DNA of 52,710 bases from Anaerolineales bacterium (GTDB taxonomy: Bacteria > Chloroflexota > Anaerolineae > Anaerolineales > Villigracilaceae), in assembly GCA_021462845.1 (NCBI GenBank), contig JAJTXU010000003.1, positions 1 through 52,710 on the forward strand. The letters run 5' to 3'. How positions within the stretch are numbered: the stretch's first letter is position 1; each line of letters starts with the position of its first letter. Below, one piece after another: positions 16,813 to 24,860 of the stretch. A program made the position numbers and the translations under genes. The notes under the pieces were generated by a model. That model saw only the letters and a program-made list of their open reading frames with translations. It had not been told where the DNA came from and searched no databases.

Positions 16813-17814
16813 ATGGACACAAAAGAACTCGTCTCAGCCATCGAAGCAGAACTGCAGAAGCAAGTCTCGCGGTTGGATGCGCCGCGCACAAAACCTTTCC
16901 ACGAGATGCTGACTTATCACATGGGCTGGACAGGTGAAGGCGCGGGTCCCGAAGCGACGGGCAAGCGGATTCGTCCGCTGTTGGTGTTGTTGTGCGCGTC
17001 TGCGTGTGGCGCAAGTTGGCAACTTGCGTTACCAGCCGCCGCCGCAATTGAGTTGGTTCACAACTTCTCGTTGGTACATGATGATATTCAAGATAATTCA
17101 TCGAAGCGGCGAGGCAGGGATACGGTTTGGACAAAATGGGGCGCACCGATGGCGATCAATGTTGGGGATGCGTTGTTCGTGATGTCGAGTCAGGCGATCA
17201 TTGATTTGAAAGAAAGTTACTCGTCGGATGTTGTGATGAAAGCGGCGGAGATTTTGCACAACACTTGTCTCGATCTCACACGCGGTCAATTTCTGGATAT
17301 GAGTTATGAAGAAAGAAACGATCTTGGAGTCGAAGATTATTGGCACATGATCTCAGGCAAAACGTCCGCGCTTATCGCGGCTTGTTGTCAAATCGGCGCG
17401 TTGTTGGGCGGCGCGGATGAAGATCAGCAGGAGGTCTATCGCTCGTACGGGCATTATCTTGGGTTGGCATTTCAAGTGCAGGATGATATTTTGGGAATCT
17501 GGGGCGATGAAAACGTGACGGGTAAATCCGTTGCGAGCGATCTCGTGGAAGGGAAAAATTCTCTGCCTGTTTTAGCGGGGTTGGAGAAAAAAGGAAAGTT
17601 TGCCGAACGCTGGTCGCAGGGACCGATTCAACCTGAGGAGGTTGGCGAAGTTTCGCGTCTGCTCGCAAGCGAGGGAGGTCTGCTCGCGGCGCAAGAGGCG
17701 GCGAAGCAGATGACCGACCTTGCGTTGATGAATCTGCGCGAGGCTGATCCGCAGGGCGAGGCGGGGGAAGCGTTGTTCGAGTTGACGAATCGCTTGCTAG
17801 GGCGAAAACAGTAG
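16813..17814 (+). CDS. Polyprenyl diphosphate synthase (trans-isoprenyl type)
   Basis: A 333-residue helical isoprenyl synthase that condenses isopentenyl diphosphate with an allylic diphosphate. The first Asp-rich motif is DDIQD at residues 90-94, followed by SSKRRGRDTVW. The second is QVQDDILGIWGD at 222-233, where the canonical fifth residue Asp is Gly, a variant seen in several bacterial groups. GKRIRPLLVLL near residue 56 binds diphosphate. Product length (C15-C20 versus longer) cannot be decided from the motifs alone. It starts three bases after the HAD gene. Its substrate would be provided by fni at 5476-6504. Confidence 0.92.
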   Translation: MDTKELVSAIEAELQKQVSRLDAPRTKPFHEMLTYHMGWTGEGAGPEATGKRIRPLLVLLCASACGASWQLALPAAAAIELVHNFSLVHDDIQDNSSKRRGRDTVWTKWGAPMAINVGDALFVMSSQAIIDLKESYSSDVVMKAAEILHNTCLDLTRGQFLDMSYEERNDLGVEDYWHMISGKTSALIAACCQIGALLGGADEDQQEVYRSYGHYLGLAFQVQDDILGIWGDENVTGKSVASDLVEGKNSLPVLAGLEKKGKFAERWSQGPIQPEEVGEVSRLLASEGGLLAAQEAAKQMTDLALMNLREADPQGEAGEALFELTNRLLGRKQ

Positions 17815-17846
17815 CCCCGTCGAGGCGAAGCGGGTTTTCATCCGCA

Positions 17847-17875
17847 TTGACACAAAAGATTCGCGTGGCTATAAT
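17847..17875 (+). promoter_or_regulatory. Consensus promoter of tRNA-Gly
   Basis: Perfect TTGACA at 17847-17852, a 17-base spacer and perfect TATAAT at 17870-17875, 12 bases before the tRNA 5' end. Confidence 0.92.
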
Positions 17876-17887
17876 TTCGTAAGGTAT

Positions 17888-17959
17888 GCGGGTGTAGTTC
17901 AGTGGTAGAACGCTTGCTTCCCAAGCAAGATATCGTGGGTTCGAGTCCCATCACCCGCT
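17888..17959 (+). tRNA. tRNA-Gly (anticodon CCC)
   Basis: The acceptor arm GCGGGTG pairs with CACCCGC. The D arm is GTTCAGTGGTAGAAC, the anticodon arm CTTGC-TTCCCAA-GCAAG with anticodon CCC, and the T arm GTGGGTTCGAGTCCCAT. CCA is not encoded. It has its own promoter and terminator and precedes the sensor operon. Confidence 0.95.
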
Positions 17960-17960
17960 C

Positions 17961-17991
17961 AAATGTCGAGGCAAAAATCCTCGACATTTTT
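17961..17991 (+). terminator. Rho-independent terminator of tRNA-Gly
   Basis: The stem AAATGTCGAGG pairs with CCTCGACATTT around a seven-base loop and ends in five Ts. It isolates the tRNA from the sensor operon downstream. Confidence 0.85.
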
Positions 17992-18069
17992 GTTGGGGAA
18001 TTTGCAAGGTTGCTGTCATGTCATCCCCCAAAGGTAGTATGTAAAATTCAGGCTGGAGGTACACCATTG

Positions 18070-18462
18070 ATGAGCGAGCCAGGCAAGAGTTTGATCCTTT
18101 ACGTGGAAGATAATCCTGAAAATCGAATGCTTGTGAGGCGGGTTTTGTTGGCGGAGAAGTACTCCCTGATCGAAGCCAGCAGCGCCCAGGAAACGTTTGA
18201 AATACTGAAGAGTAAACGCCCTGATCTCATCTTGATGGACATCAATATGCCCGATATGGATGGCTACGCTTTGACGGCAAAGATCAAAGCCATGCAAGGG
18301 TTTGACAACGTTCCGATCCTTGCCATTACCGCCAATGTGATGCGCGGCGACCGCGAAAAAACGCTCGAGGCTGGCTGTGACGGATACATCCAAAAACCGA
18401 TCGATATAGACCAACTGGTTCGAGAAGTAGAAAAGTTCCTTGCGAGGAGAGCACATGCCTGA
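18070..18462 (+). CDS. Single-domain response regulator 1
   Basis: A 130-residue stand-alone receiver domain with no output domain. The acidic pocket is VEDN, the phospho-acceptor Asp57 lies in LILMDINMPDMDGYAL, the switch Thr is in AITANVM and the conserved Lys in YIQKPID. The ATG at 18070 follows a GGAGGT ribosome site; a long upstream frame runs back through the tRNA and is not real. It is the first gene of the operon and overlaps the next by eight bases. The natural phospho-donor is the hybrid kinase at 39778-43551, which is an inference from operon membership. Confidence 0.92.
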   Translation: MSEPGKSLILYVEDNPENRMLVRRVLLAEKYSLIEASSAQETFEILKSKRPDLILMDINMPDMDGYALTAKIKAMQGFDNVPILAITANVMRGDREKTLEAGCDGYIQKPIDIDQLVREVEKFLARRAHA

Positions 18463-18898
18463 AAATGTTTTAGACACCCAACCTATCCGAAAGCCAACGA
18501 TCCCAAAGGATGCGACCGTTCTGGTTGTTGAAGATAACGTTGCAAACTTTGTGCTGATCGCCAGAATGTTGGGGTATCTGGGTATTCATTGCGAATGGAA
18601 AACGTCCGGGTATGAGGTAGTCGAGTATGCCGACACGTTATCCAGGCTGGATCTGATTTTGATGGACATCCGCCTCCCTTACGAGGACGGGTATGGCGCT
18701 TTGAAAAAGATCCGCGCGTCTGAGAAGCTACGTTCGATCCCGATCATTGCCGTCACCGCTGAGGCAAGCACAGATCAAATGAACAAGGCAAAGGATTCCG
18801 GTTTCGATGGTTTCCTCGGAAAGCCGCTCGACCCAGATAAATTTCCTGATCAGATCCGTCGAATTCTAAACGGAGAATCGGTCTGGGAATTTAGTTAG
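18455..18898 (+). CDS. Single-domain response regulator 2
   Basis: A 147-residue receiver with a polar N-terminal extension of about 20 residues. The pocket is VVEDN, the phospho-acceptor Asp71 lies in LILMDIRLPYEDGYGAL, the switch Thr is in AVTAEAS and the Lys in FLGKPLD. The loop after the acceptor reads PYEDG instead of the common PxMDG. There is no output domain. The ATG at 18455 has a GAGGAGAG ribosome site within the end of the first regulator gene, so the pair is translationally linked. Two stand-alone receivers plus two receivers in the hybrid kinase suggest a phosphorelay or a branched output. Confidence 0.92.
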   Translation: MPENVLDTQPIRKPTIPKDATVLVVEDNVANFVLIARMLGYLGIHCEWKTSGYEVVEYADTLSRLDLILMDIRLPYEDGYGALKKIRASEKLRSIPIIAVTAEASTDQMNKAKDSGFDGFLGKPLDPDKFPDQIRRILNGESVWEFS

Positions 18899-18915
18899 AA
18901 AAGCATAGATTTTCA

Positions 18916-21048
18916 ATGAGTCAGAACTCACCGGAAGGAAACGCTTTCTTTTTAACGGCTTATTTTGTTGCCAATGGAGATCGCCTGCAACTCGCCCAAT
19001 TTTCAGATCCACGAACGCGAGAACCGCAGGCGACGATTCCGCGCGGGCACGAATTGTCTGTCCGGGATATTGAAGGTCATCTCACGCGCGGTTTTGTCAG
19101 AGTCGACGGGACAAGCGCGAGATCGTTGCCTGAATCGCTGACTCAATTTAACATGCTTCACTACATCCGCCAGTTTGAGTGCGAGTCTGCCGCGTTCATC
19201 CCCGTGATGCAGGGCGCAGACATGCGCGGTTTGGTGATGATCGGCGCGAGGCCGGGTCAGACCATCAACGATGAGTTGATCGCCTCGTTTCAACGCACAA
19301 TCCAACTGACAACGAAAGTCGTCGCAAAGCCCACAACTCCATCCCAGCCTGAGGATCGCGAGCGCCGCTCTGTCGAAACAAGGGCTTTGAACACGCTTGC
19401 CGCCAACGTGGCGACGATCAGCGACTTAAAGACTCTATACACCTCCATCCACGACCAATTCAGAATCGTCATAGGCGATCATGGATTTGTGATCGCGCTC
19501 TATGACGAGTCGACTAATTCGATCAGCATCCCTTATCTATATGAAGAGGGGCAATTCTCGTCCCTCGACACGTTCCCGCTCGGCGAAGGACTTACGTCCA
19601 TTCTCATCCGCACACGCGAGCCTTTAATGGTAGTTTCAGATACGGAAAAACGGATTATAGCCATGGGGGCGAAAATATCCGGCAAGCCTCCGCGCTCGTG
19701 GATGGGCGTGCCTCTATTGGTGCGCGGAGAAGCCATCGGCGCGCTCATCGTGCAGGATTTGGAAAAAGAATACAGTTTTGACGATGACGACCTGCGATTT
19801 GCCATCGCGGTTGCAAGTCAGATCTCTGGCGCCATCTATAATGTCCGGCTATTGAATGAAAGCCAGCAAATCGTATTGCAATTCGAGACTGCCGCTGAAA
19901 TCGCGCGGGATATCAGCAGTTCGCTGGATTTGGACGAGTTACTACAAAAAGCGGTAGATCTGATTCGGTTACGGTTCAATTTTTATCACGCTTCTGTCTT
20001 TCTAAAGGACATGCCTGGTGAATTTGTCGTGGTGCGCGGGTCCACCGGCGACGCGGGCGCGCAGTTGAAACGAACAAACCACAAACTTGGCGTTGGTTCA
20101 AAATCCATCGTCGGTTTTGTGGCAGGCAAAGGCGAAGTTCTCGTTGTGAACGACACCGCGCGAGACGCCACCTATTACCCGAATCCGGTTTTGCCAGATA
20201 CTCGCGCAGAAGCGGCGATCCCTTTGAAAGTGGCGGATCGCATCCTCGGCGTTCTCGACGTGCAAAGCGAGCGCGCGTATGCATTCGCCAGCGACAATCT
20301 GCGCATCCTGCAAATCCTTGCCGATCAATTGGCAATCGCAGTGATCAACACCGAGTTGTTCTCGGAAACGCAAGAGCATCTCGCGCAGCACCGCCTGCTT
20401 CATCACATCACCACCACCGCGGCATCGGGAACTACGCTGGACGAAGCGCTTTCCTCCGCAGTGAACGGACTGCAAGTGACCCTGGGCGGCGATCGCGTTA
20501 CCATTCTGTTGCTCAACAAAGAAAAGAATACCCTGGAGGTCAAAGCCGCCGTTGGGTATGCTGACGAAATCTACAAACAAGCCATCACGCTCGGAAGCGG
20601 CGTCACCGGTTGGTCAGCCTTACACCGCAAGCCCTTGCGGGTCGCGAATGTCAGGCAAGACTCGCGCTACATTGAAGGCAGTCCAAACACGCAATCTGAA
20701 TTAGCGATACCCCTGCTCTACCGAGGCGAATTGTTGGGCGTTTTGAATGTGGAGAGCGAGCAAACCGGCGCATACACAGAGAACGACGAGGAACTACTCG
20801 GAACATTGGGCGGAAGTCTCGCGGCGATCATCGCCAACGCGCGCCTGATCGAACAAATCCGTTCGCAGGCAGAACGCGAAAGAATCATCTTTGAAATATC
20901 CGACAAAATTCGGCGCACCACAGATATGCAAGCCATCCTCGCGACGACCGCCAGCGAACTCACCCGCGCCGTTGGCGCCACCAGCGCGCGCATCAAACTA
21001 GCGGTCAGCGCCGACGACAAGAAAGACCAGGAAAGTCAGCCGACATGA
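18916..21048 (+). CDS. Sensor A: soluble multi-GAF protein
   Basis: A 710-residue cytoplasmic protein with no membrane segment. The N-terminal 140 residues look GAF-like but degenerate. Three clear GAF domains follow at about 155-315, 335-490 and 505-655. The second carries NPVLPDTRAEAAIPL, the motif shared with the membrane sensors; the first resembles GAF1 of the hybrid kinase (both have a Y-x-GVPLL-type strand). The C-terminal tail AERERIIFEISDKIRRTTD is the end shared by all ten sensors. No kinase, cyclase or chemotaxis domain is present. It follows the two receivers by 17 bases and overlaps sensor B by four. It may act as the cytosolic adaptor between membrane sensors and kinase (inference). 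Confidence 0.88.
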   Translation: MSQNSPEGNAFFLTAYFVANGDRLQLAQFSDPRTREPQATIPRGHELSVRDIEGHLTRGFVRVDGTSARSLPESLTQFNMLHYIRQFECESAAFIPVMQGADMRGLVMIGARPGQTINDELIASFQRTIQLTTKVVAKPTTPSQPEDRERRSVETRALNTLAANVATISDLKTLYTSIHDQFRIVIGDHGFVIALYDESTNSISIPYLYEEGQFSSLDTFPLGEGLTSILIRTREPLMVVSDTEKRIIAMGAKISGKPPRSWMGVPLLVRGEAIGALIVQDLEKEYSFDDDDLRFAIAVASQISGAIYNVRLLNESQQIVLQFETAAEIARDISSSLDLDELLQKAVDLIRLRFNFYHASVFLKDMPGEFVVVRGSTGDAGAQLKRTNHKLGVGSKSIVGFVAGKGEVLVVNDTARDATYYPNPVLPDTRAEAAIPLKVADRILGVLDVQSERAYAFASDNLRILQILADQLAIAVINTELFSETQEHLAQHRLLHHITTTAASGTTLDEALSSAVNGLQVTLGGDRVTILLLNKEKNTLEVKAAVGYADEIYKQAITLGSGVTGWSALHRKPLRVANVRQDSRYIEGSPNTQSELAIPLLYRGELLGVLNVESEQTGAYTENDEELLGTLGGSLAAIIANARLIEQIRSQAERERIIFEISDKIRRTTDMQAILATTASELTRAVGATSARIKLAVSADDKKDQESQPT

Positions 21049-22979
21049 GCGCTTACATTTCTTTTGAGCGTCTCTTTGCCCGACTAGGCGGCTGGCACCT
21101 CGCGCTGATCATCGCGCTCGCGCAAGCGATCGCCATTTTAGGCGCGGCGCCCGGAATAGTTTCGATTCGCGTCAACACCGCCAGCGCCGGAGTGCAACTA
21201 GGCTTTCTTGCCATTCTCGCTCCCGCGCTGATCGTGGTTACTTTTTTGACTTTGCTACTCGTAGGTATAAGGCTGACAACCACGGCCAGAAAAAGACTGG
21301 ATGAAATATCCGGCAAATCATCTACCATCGCGCCGCCTGACGATAAACTTGTCGCATGGCGCGAGTTGACCAGCCTGACAGTTCGCTACGGATTCGCCTC
21401 CGTGTTGATCGCTTTTGTTCTTAGTGTAATCCCGATAACCGCTTTAATTGTGATTTCAGAAAACTCAACCTCGACAAGCGCTTTCAGATCAGGAAATGCG
21501 ATCTCTGCCCTGATGGGCGGAACCGCCGCGGTGTTGGGATACGCCATACTTGCCACTTTTCTCCTGGGCCGCTTCACTCTGCCGTTTCGGCTGTTACTAA
21601 CCCCCGAAGATTTCGAAAGTCAAATGAGGGGCCGCGCGGGAGTATTGGCGCTATCCAAATTCCTTGTCCTGATGTTCGCCGTCATCATCATCAGCATTCT
21701 CATCCTCGCTCCCATCGGCTACCAACAAGCGTCCCGAATCTTATTCATGGAGGATGTCTCGACGACGATCTTCCAGGATCTTCAGATACACACCATTGCC
21801 TTGAGCGTTCTTGTGCTTGCCTTGGGAATCGCAATCGCCTATCTTGCCTCGCGTTCGATCTCAGACCCGGTAACCGATCTTCTCAAAACATTCGACCGCA
21901 TCGAACAAGGCGATCTATCTGCAAGAGCCCCGATCAGCGCAACCGATGAACTGGGAATCGTAATCATCCATTTTAATCGCATGGTGGCGCGGCTCGAATC
22001 CCTGCAAAGCTACCTCGAACAACAGGTGACTGAACGGACAAAACAATTGTCAGCCACCAATGAGATCGGGCGGGTCGCCGCCTCGAGTTTGGATCCCGCA
22101 GAAATGCTCGCAAGCATTGTCAACTTATTCACTGAAAAATTCGGATATTATTTTGTAGGCGTATACCTGCTTGATTCCAGTGAAAAGTGGGCTGAACTCA
22201 AAGAAGCCAGCGGAGAGGCGGGAAAATTGCTTCTAAAAAGCCGGCACCGGACGGATGTTTCAGGAAGTAATCTTGTTGGGCTCGCCATCCGCGACCGGGC
22301 TCCCAAGTCGTATCCGCACACTACAGGCGAAAAGTATCGCGCCAACCTGCCAGTGCTTCCATATACCCGTTCTGAACTCGCGCTTCCGCTACTTGCCAGC
22401 GACAGGGTCATTGGCGCCCTCAACCTTCATTCTGTCCGTGAAACCGACTTTAGCCCAGACGTGGTGAGCACCTTGCAAAATATGGCAAATCAAGTTGCCA
22501 TTGCCCTCGAGAACGCCCGTTTATTTCAAGATGCGCAACAAAATATCCGGGAACTACGCGCGATCCAGAAGCAATACTTGTTCACCGGCTGGAGTGGAAT
22601 CACCAACCAGCCAGAGGAACTGGAATATGGCGTCGGCGATGAGTCAGACGAGAAATCCCGGCAGCTGGAAATCCCCATCAGCCTGCGCGATCAAATCCTG
22701 GGTCAGATCCGGCTCGAAAGCCCGGAGGAATGGACAGCGGAGGAGGAATCGTTGGTCAACGCTGTGGCAACACAAGCCGCAGTGGCTCTCGAAAACGCAC
22801 GTCTGGTGAGCGAGTCGCGGCAGATCGCCTTGCGTGAACGCATGTTATCTGAGATCAACTCAAAAATCTGGGCGTCCACAACAGTGGAAGGCGTTATGCA
22901 AACCGTGGTCAAAGAATTGGGCAGGCGATACGACGCGTCTCGCGCTACCATCGAATTGACGCTGGACAAGTCAGAATAA
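21045..22979 (+). CDS. Sensor B: six-helix membrane protein with HAMP and GAF modules
   Basis: 644 residues. Six hydrophobic helices at about 17-37, 51-75, 113-137, 152-174, 203-224 and 249-269, then HAMP at 266-318 (SDPVTDLLKTFDRIEQGDLS), a coiled coil (LEQQVTERTKQL), GAF at 347-492, a linker with conserved Trp515 (FTGWSGIT), and a second GAF-like module with EEWTAEEESLVNAVATQAAV. It ends in the shared tail ALRERMLSEINSKI. GAF1 here is divergent in the central motif (PVLPYTRSELALPLL). It has no sizeable outside domain, so the stimulus may be membrane-derived or intracellular. It overlaps sensor A by four bases. Confidence 0.88.
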   Translation: MSAYISFERLFARLGGWHLALIIALAQAIAILGAAPGIVSIRVNTASAGVQLGFLAILAPALIVVTFLTLLLVGIRLTTTARKRLDEISGKSSTIAPPDDKLVAWRELTSLTVRYGFASVLIAFVLSVIPITALIVISENSTSTSAFRSGNAISALMGGTAAVLGYAILATFLLGRFTLPFRLLLTPEDFESQMRGRAGVLALSKFLVLMFAVIIISILILAPIGYQQASRILFMEDVSTTIFQDLQIHTIALSVLVLALGIAIAYLASRSISDPVTDLLKTFDRIEQGDLSARAPISATDELGIVIIHFNRMVARLESLQSYLEQQVTERTKQLSATNEIGRVAASSLDPAEMLASIVNLFTEKFGYYFVGVYLLDSSEKWAELKEASGEAGKLLLKSRHRTDVSGSNLVGLAIRDRAPKSYPHTTGEKYRANLPVLPYTRSELALPLLASDRVIGALNLHSVRETDFSPDVVSTLQNMANQVAIALENARLFQDAQQNIRELRAIQKQYLFTGWSGITNQPEELEYGVGDESDEKSRQLEIPISLRDQILGQIRLESPEEWTAEEESLVNAVATQAAVALENARLVSESRQIALRERMLSEINSKIWASTTVEGVMQTVVKELGRRYDASRATIELTLDKSE

Positions 22980-22982
22980 CCC

Positions 22983-24860
22983 ATGGATACGCGACGATAT
23001 CCCACGCTTTTTTCTCGGCTCGCAATTGCGCTCACCCTTCTGGCGGCGCTCTCAACGGCAGTGGTGACTTATTTCTTCTACCTCAATTTCAAAATGGAGC
23101 AACGAGAGAACCTGCGCAAACGGCTGGAGGATATCGCCACGCTGGCCGGGTACCAACAGAACGGAGACGTGTTTGAACAGGTCGCCAACCAGGGCGATGA
23201 ATTCTTTCAACAGATCCATGCGGTAAATTTAAGGATCAAACAATCAGACCCCGATCTGGCGTTCGTTTACACCATGAGGAAATCCGGAGATACCATTTCC
23301 TTCGTCGTCGATGCGGGCGCGCCCGGCGAGCCGGACATTTCTGCGTATGGCGATATTTACCTGGAGCCCAGCGAAACTCTCATCGCCAGTTTTGACAGCA
23401 TGTCCGGCACGGTAGTAGAACGGGAAATTTACACAGATGAATTCGGGTCTTTTCTATCCGCCTACACGCCGATCTACACGACCGATAAAAGAGTCGTCGG
23501 GGCGCTCGGCGTGGATATCTCCGCAACGACTATCCTTCAGAATGAAGTGACATTTCGCAACAAACTGATCGTCATCAATATCATCGCCTACATAGCCATT
23601 ATATTTACAGGGTTTTTGATCGCAAATTACCTCTCCAAGCCGATCATCGAGTTAAAGGACGCCGCAAACCGTATCAGTAAGGGTGATTTTTCCAACAAGA
23701 TTTACAACATTCCCCATACCCGCGAATTAGCCGAACTTGCAACGAACTTCAACGCGATGACCGAGAACTTGAACAGGCTGATCACCGACCTTGAACGCCT
23801 GGTAGCGGAACGGACCGAGGTAATCACTCGCAGGACCGACCAACTCCGCGCCGCCTCGTATATCGCGCGACAAGCCGCCGATTTACAGGATTTGCCGCGT
23901 TTATTAAACACCTTTGTTCAACTTGTCTCCGATCAATTCGGCTACTATCATACGGGAATTTATTTAGTCAACGACTCCGGGGAGGAACTCACTTTGCGCT
24001 CCGCCTCGTCTGAAGGCGGAAAACGCATGCTGAAACAGGAACGCTCTGTAAAACACAACATGCAAGGCGTTATCAATTATGTGACCCAAACAAAAAAACC
24101 GAAAATTATCGCCGACGTCGGCGCGGATGCCACCGTTTTCAACAATCCCGATCTACCTTTGACGCGTTCGGAGATCGCAGTGCCGCTCCTCATACGAGGT
24201 CGCTTGTTGGGTGTTTTGGATATTCACTCCGATAAGCCGTCCGCATTCGCGGCGCAAGATATGGATGTCTTCGAGACCCTTGCCGACCAATTGGCGGTTG
24301 CGATCGACAATGCGCGCCTGCTGGAAGAATCGCAGGCGGCGTTGACGCAGTTGGAATCGATCACAGCATCACGGACTCATGATGCATGGGATCAAAAACT
24401 AAAGGGGAAACCTAAGGTCGTAACCTATACTCCGCTTGGCATGCGCGCTGAAAAACCCGCCGATGCGGATTTAAGGGAGGGCGTTCAAATTCCGGTCACT
24501 TTACGAGGGCAAAAGATCGGCAAGATCACGCTTGCAAAAAAGGATACCGCGCCATTAAATCAACAGGATCGAGAGATGATCGACGAAGTCGCGACCCAGG
24601 CCGGTCTGGCGATCGAAAACATTCGCCTGTTGGAAGACGCCACTGCGCGAGCAAAACAGGAGCAACTTGTTGGCGGTCTTGCTTTCCGGTTTAGCCAGGC
24701 GCTTGATGTCGATTCTCTCCTTCAAACCGCTACCCGCGAACTCGGACAAATCCCCGGAGTAGAAGAAGCAACCATTGTGCTCGTGCAACAACAGCCCGAA
24801 CAGGATGCGCAACAGCGTCCAGCGGCAAACAGGCATACGGCGCGAAAGAACGTGTCATGA
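22983..24860 (+). CDS. Sensor C: extracellular Cache-like domain, HAMP, GAF
   Basis: 625 residues. Membrane helix at 13-34, an outside domain at 35-192 with Cache/PAS-like strands (SDPDLAFVYTMRKSGDT, FLSAYTPIYTTDKRVVGALG), helix at 195-215, HAMP at 215-267, a coiled coil, and GAF at about 302-450 with FNNPDLPLTRSEIAVPL. A linker with Trp469 (DAWDQK) and a weaker second module (LNQQDREMIDEVATQAGLA) follow. The shared tail is less well conserved here (KQEQLVGGLAFRFSQALD). It starts three bases after sensor B and overlaps sensor D by four. Confidence 0.88.
   Translation: MDTRRYPTLFSRLAIALTLLAALSTAVVTYFFYLNFKMEQRENLRKRLEDIATLAGYQQNGDVFEQVANQGDEFFQQIHAVNLRIKQSDPDLAFVYTMRKSGDTISFVVDAGAPGEPDISAYGDIYLEPSETLIASFDSMSGTVVEREIYTDEFGSFLSAYTPIYTTDKRVVGALGVDISATTILQNEVTFRNKLIVINIIAYIAIIFTGFLIANYLSKPIIELKDAANRISKGDFSNKIYNIPHTRELAELATNFNAMTENLNRLITDLERLVAERTEVITRRTDQLRAASYIARQAADLQDLPRLLNTFVQLVSDQFGYYHTGIYLVNDSGEELTLRSASSEGGKRMLKQERSVKHNMQGVINYVTQTKKPKIIADVGADATVFNNPDLPLTRSEIAVPLLIRGRLLGVLDIHSDKPSAFAAQDMDVFETLADQLAVAIDNARLLEESQAALTQLESITASRTHDAWDQKLKGKPKVVTYTPLGMRAEKPADADLREGVQIPVTLRGQKIGKITLAKKDTAPLNQQDREMIDEVATQAGLAIENIRLLEDATARAKQEQLVGGLAFRFSQALDVDSLLQTATRELGQIPGVEEATIVLVQQQPEQDAQQRPAANRHTARKNVS

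Noticed and set aside
17888-17959. tRNA-Gly as an attachment site for a genomic island carrying the sensor operon
   Set aside because: No repeat of the tRNA 3' end, integrase or phage gene is found in the window, and base composition does not visibly shift.
17902-18069. N-terminal extension of the first response regulator
   Set aside because: It would read through the tRNA-Gly and its terminator; the ATG at 18070 has a good ribosome site.
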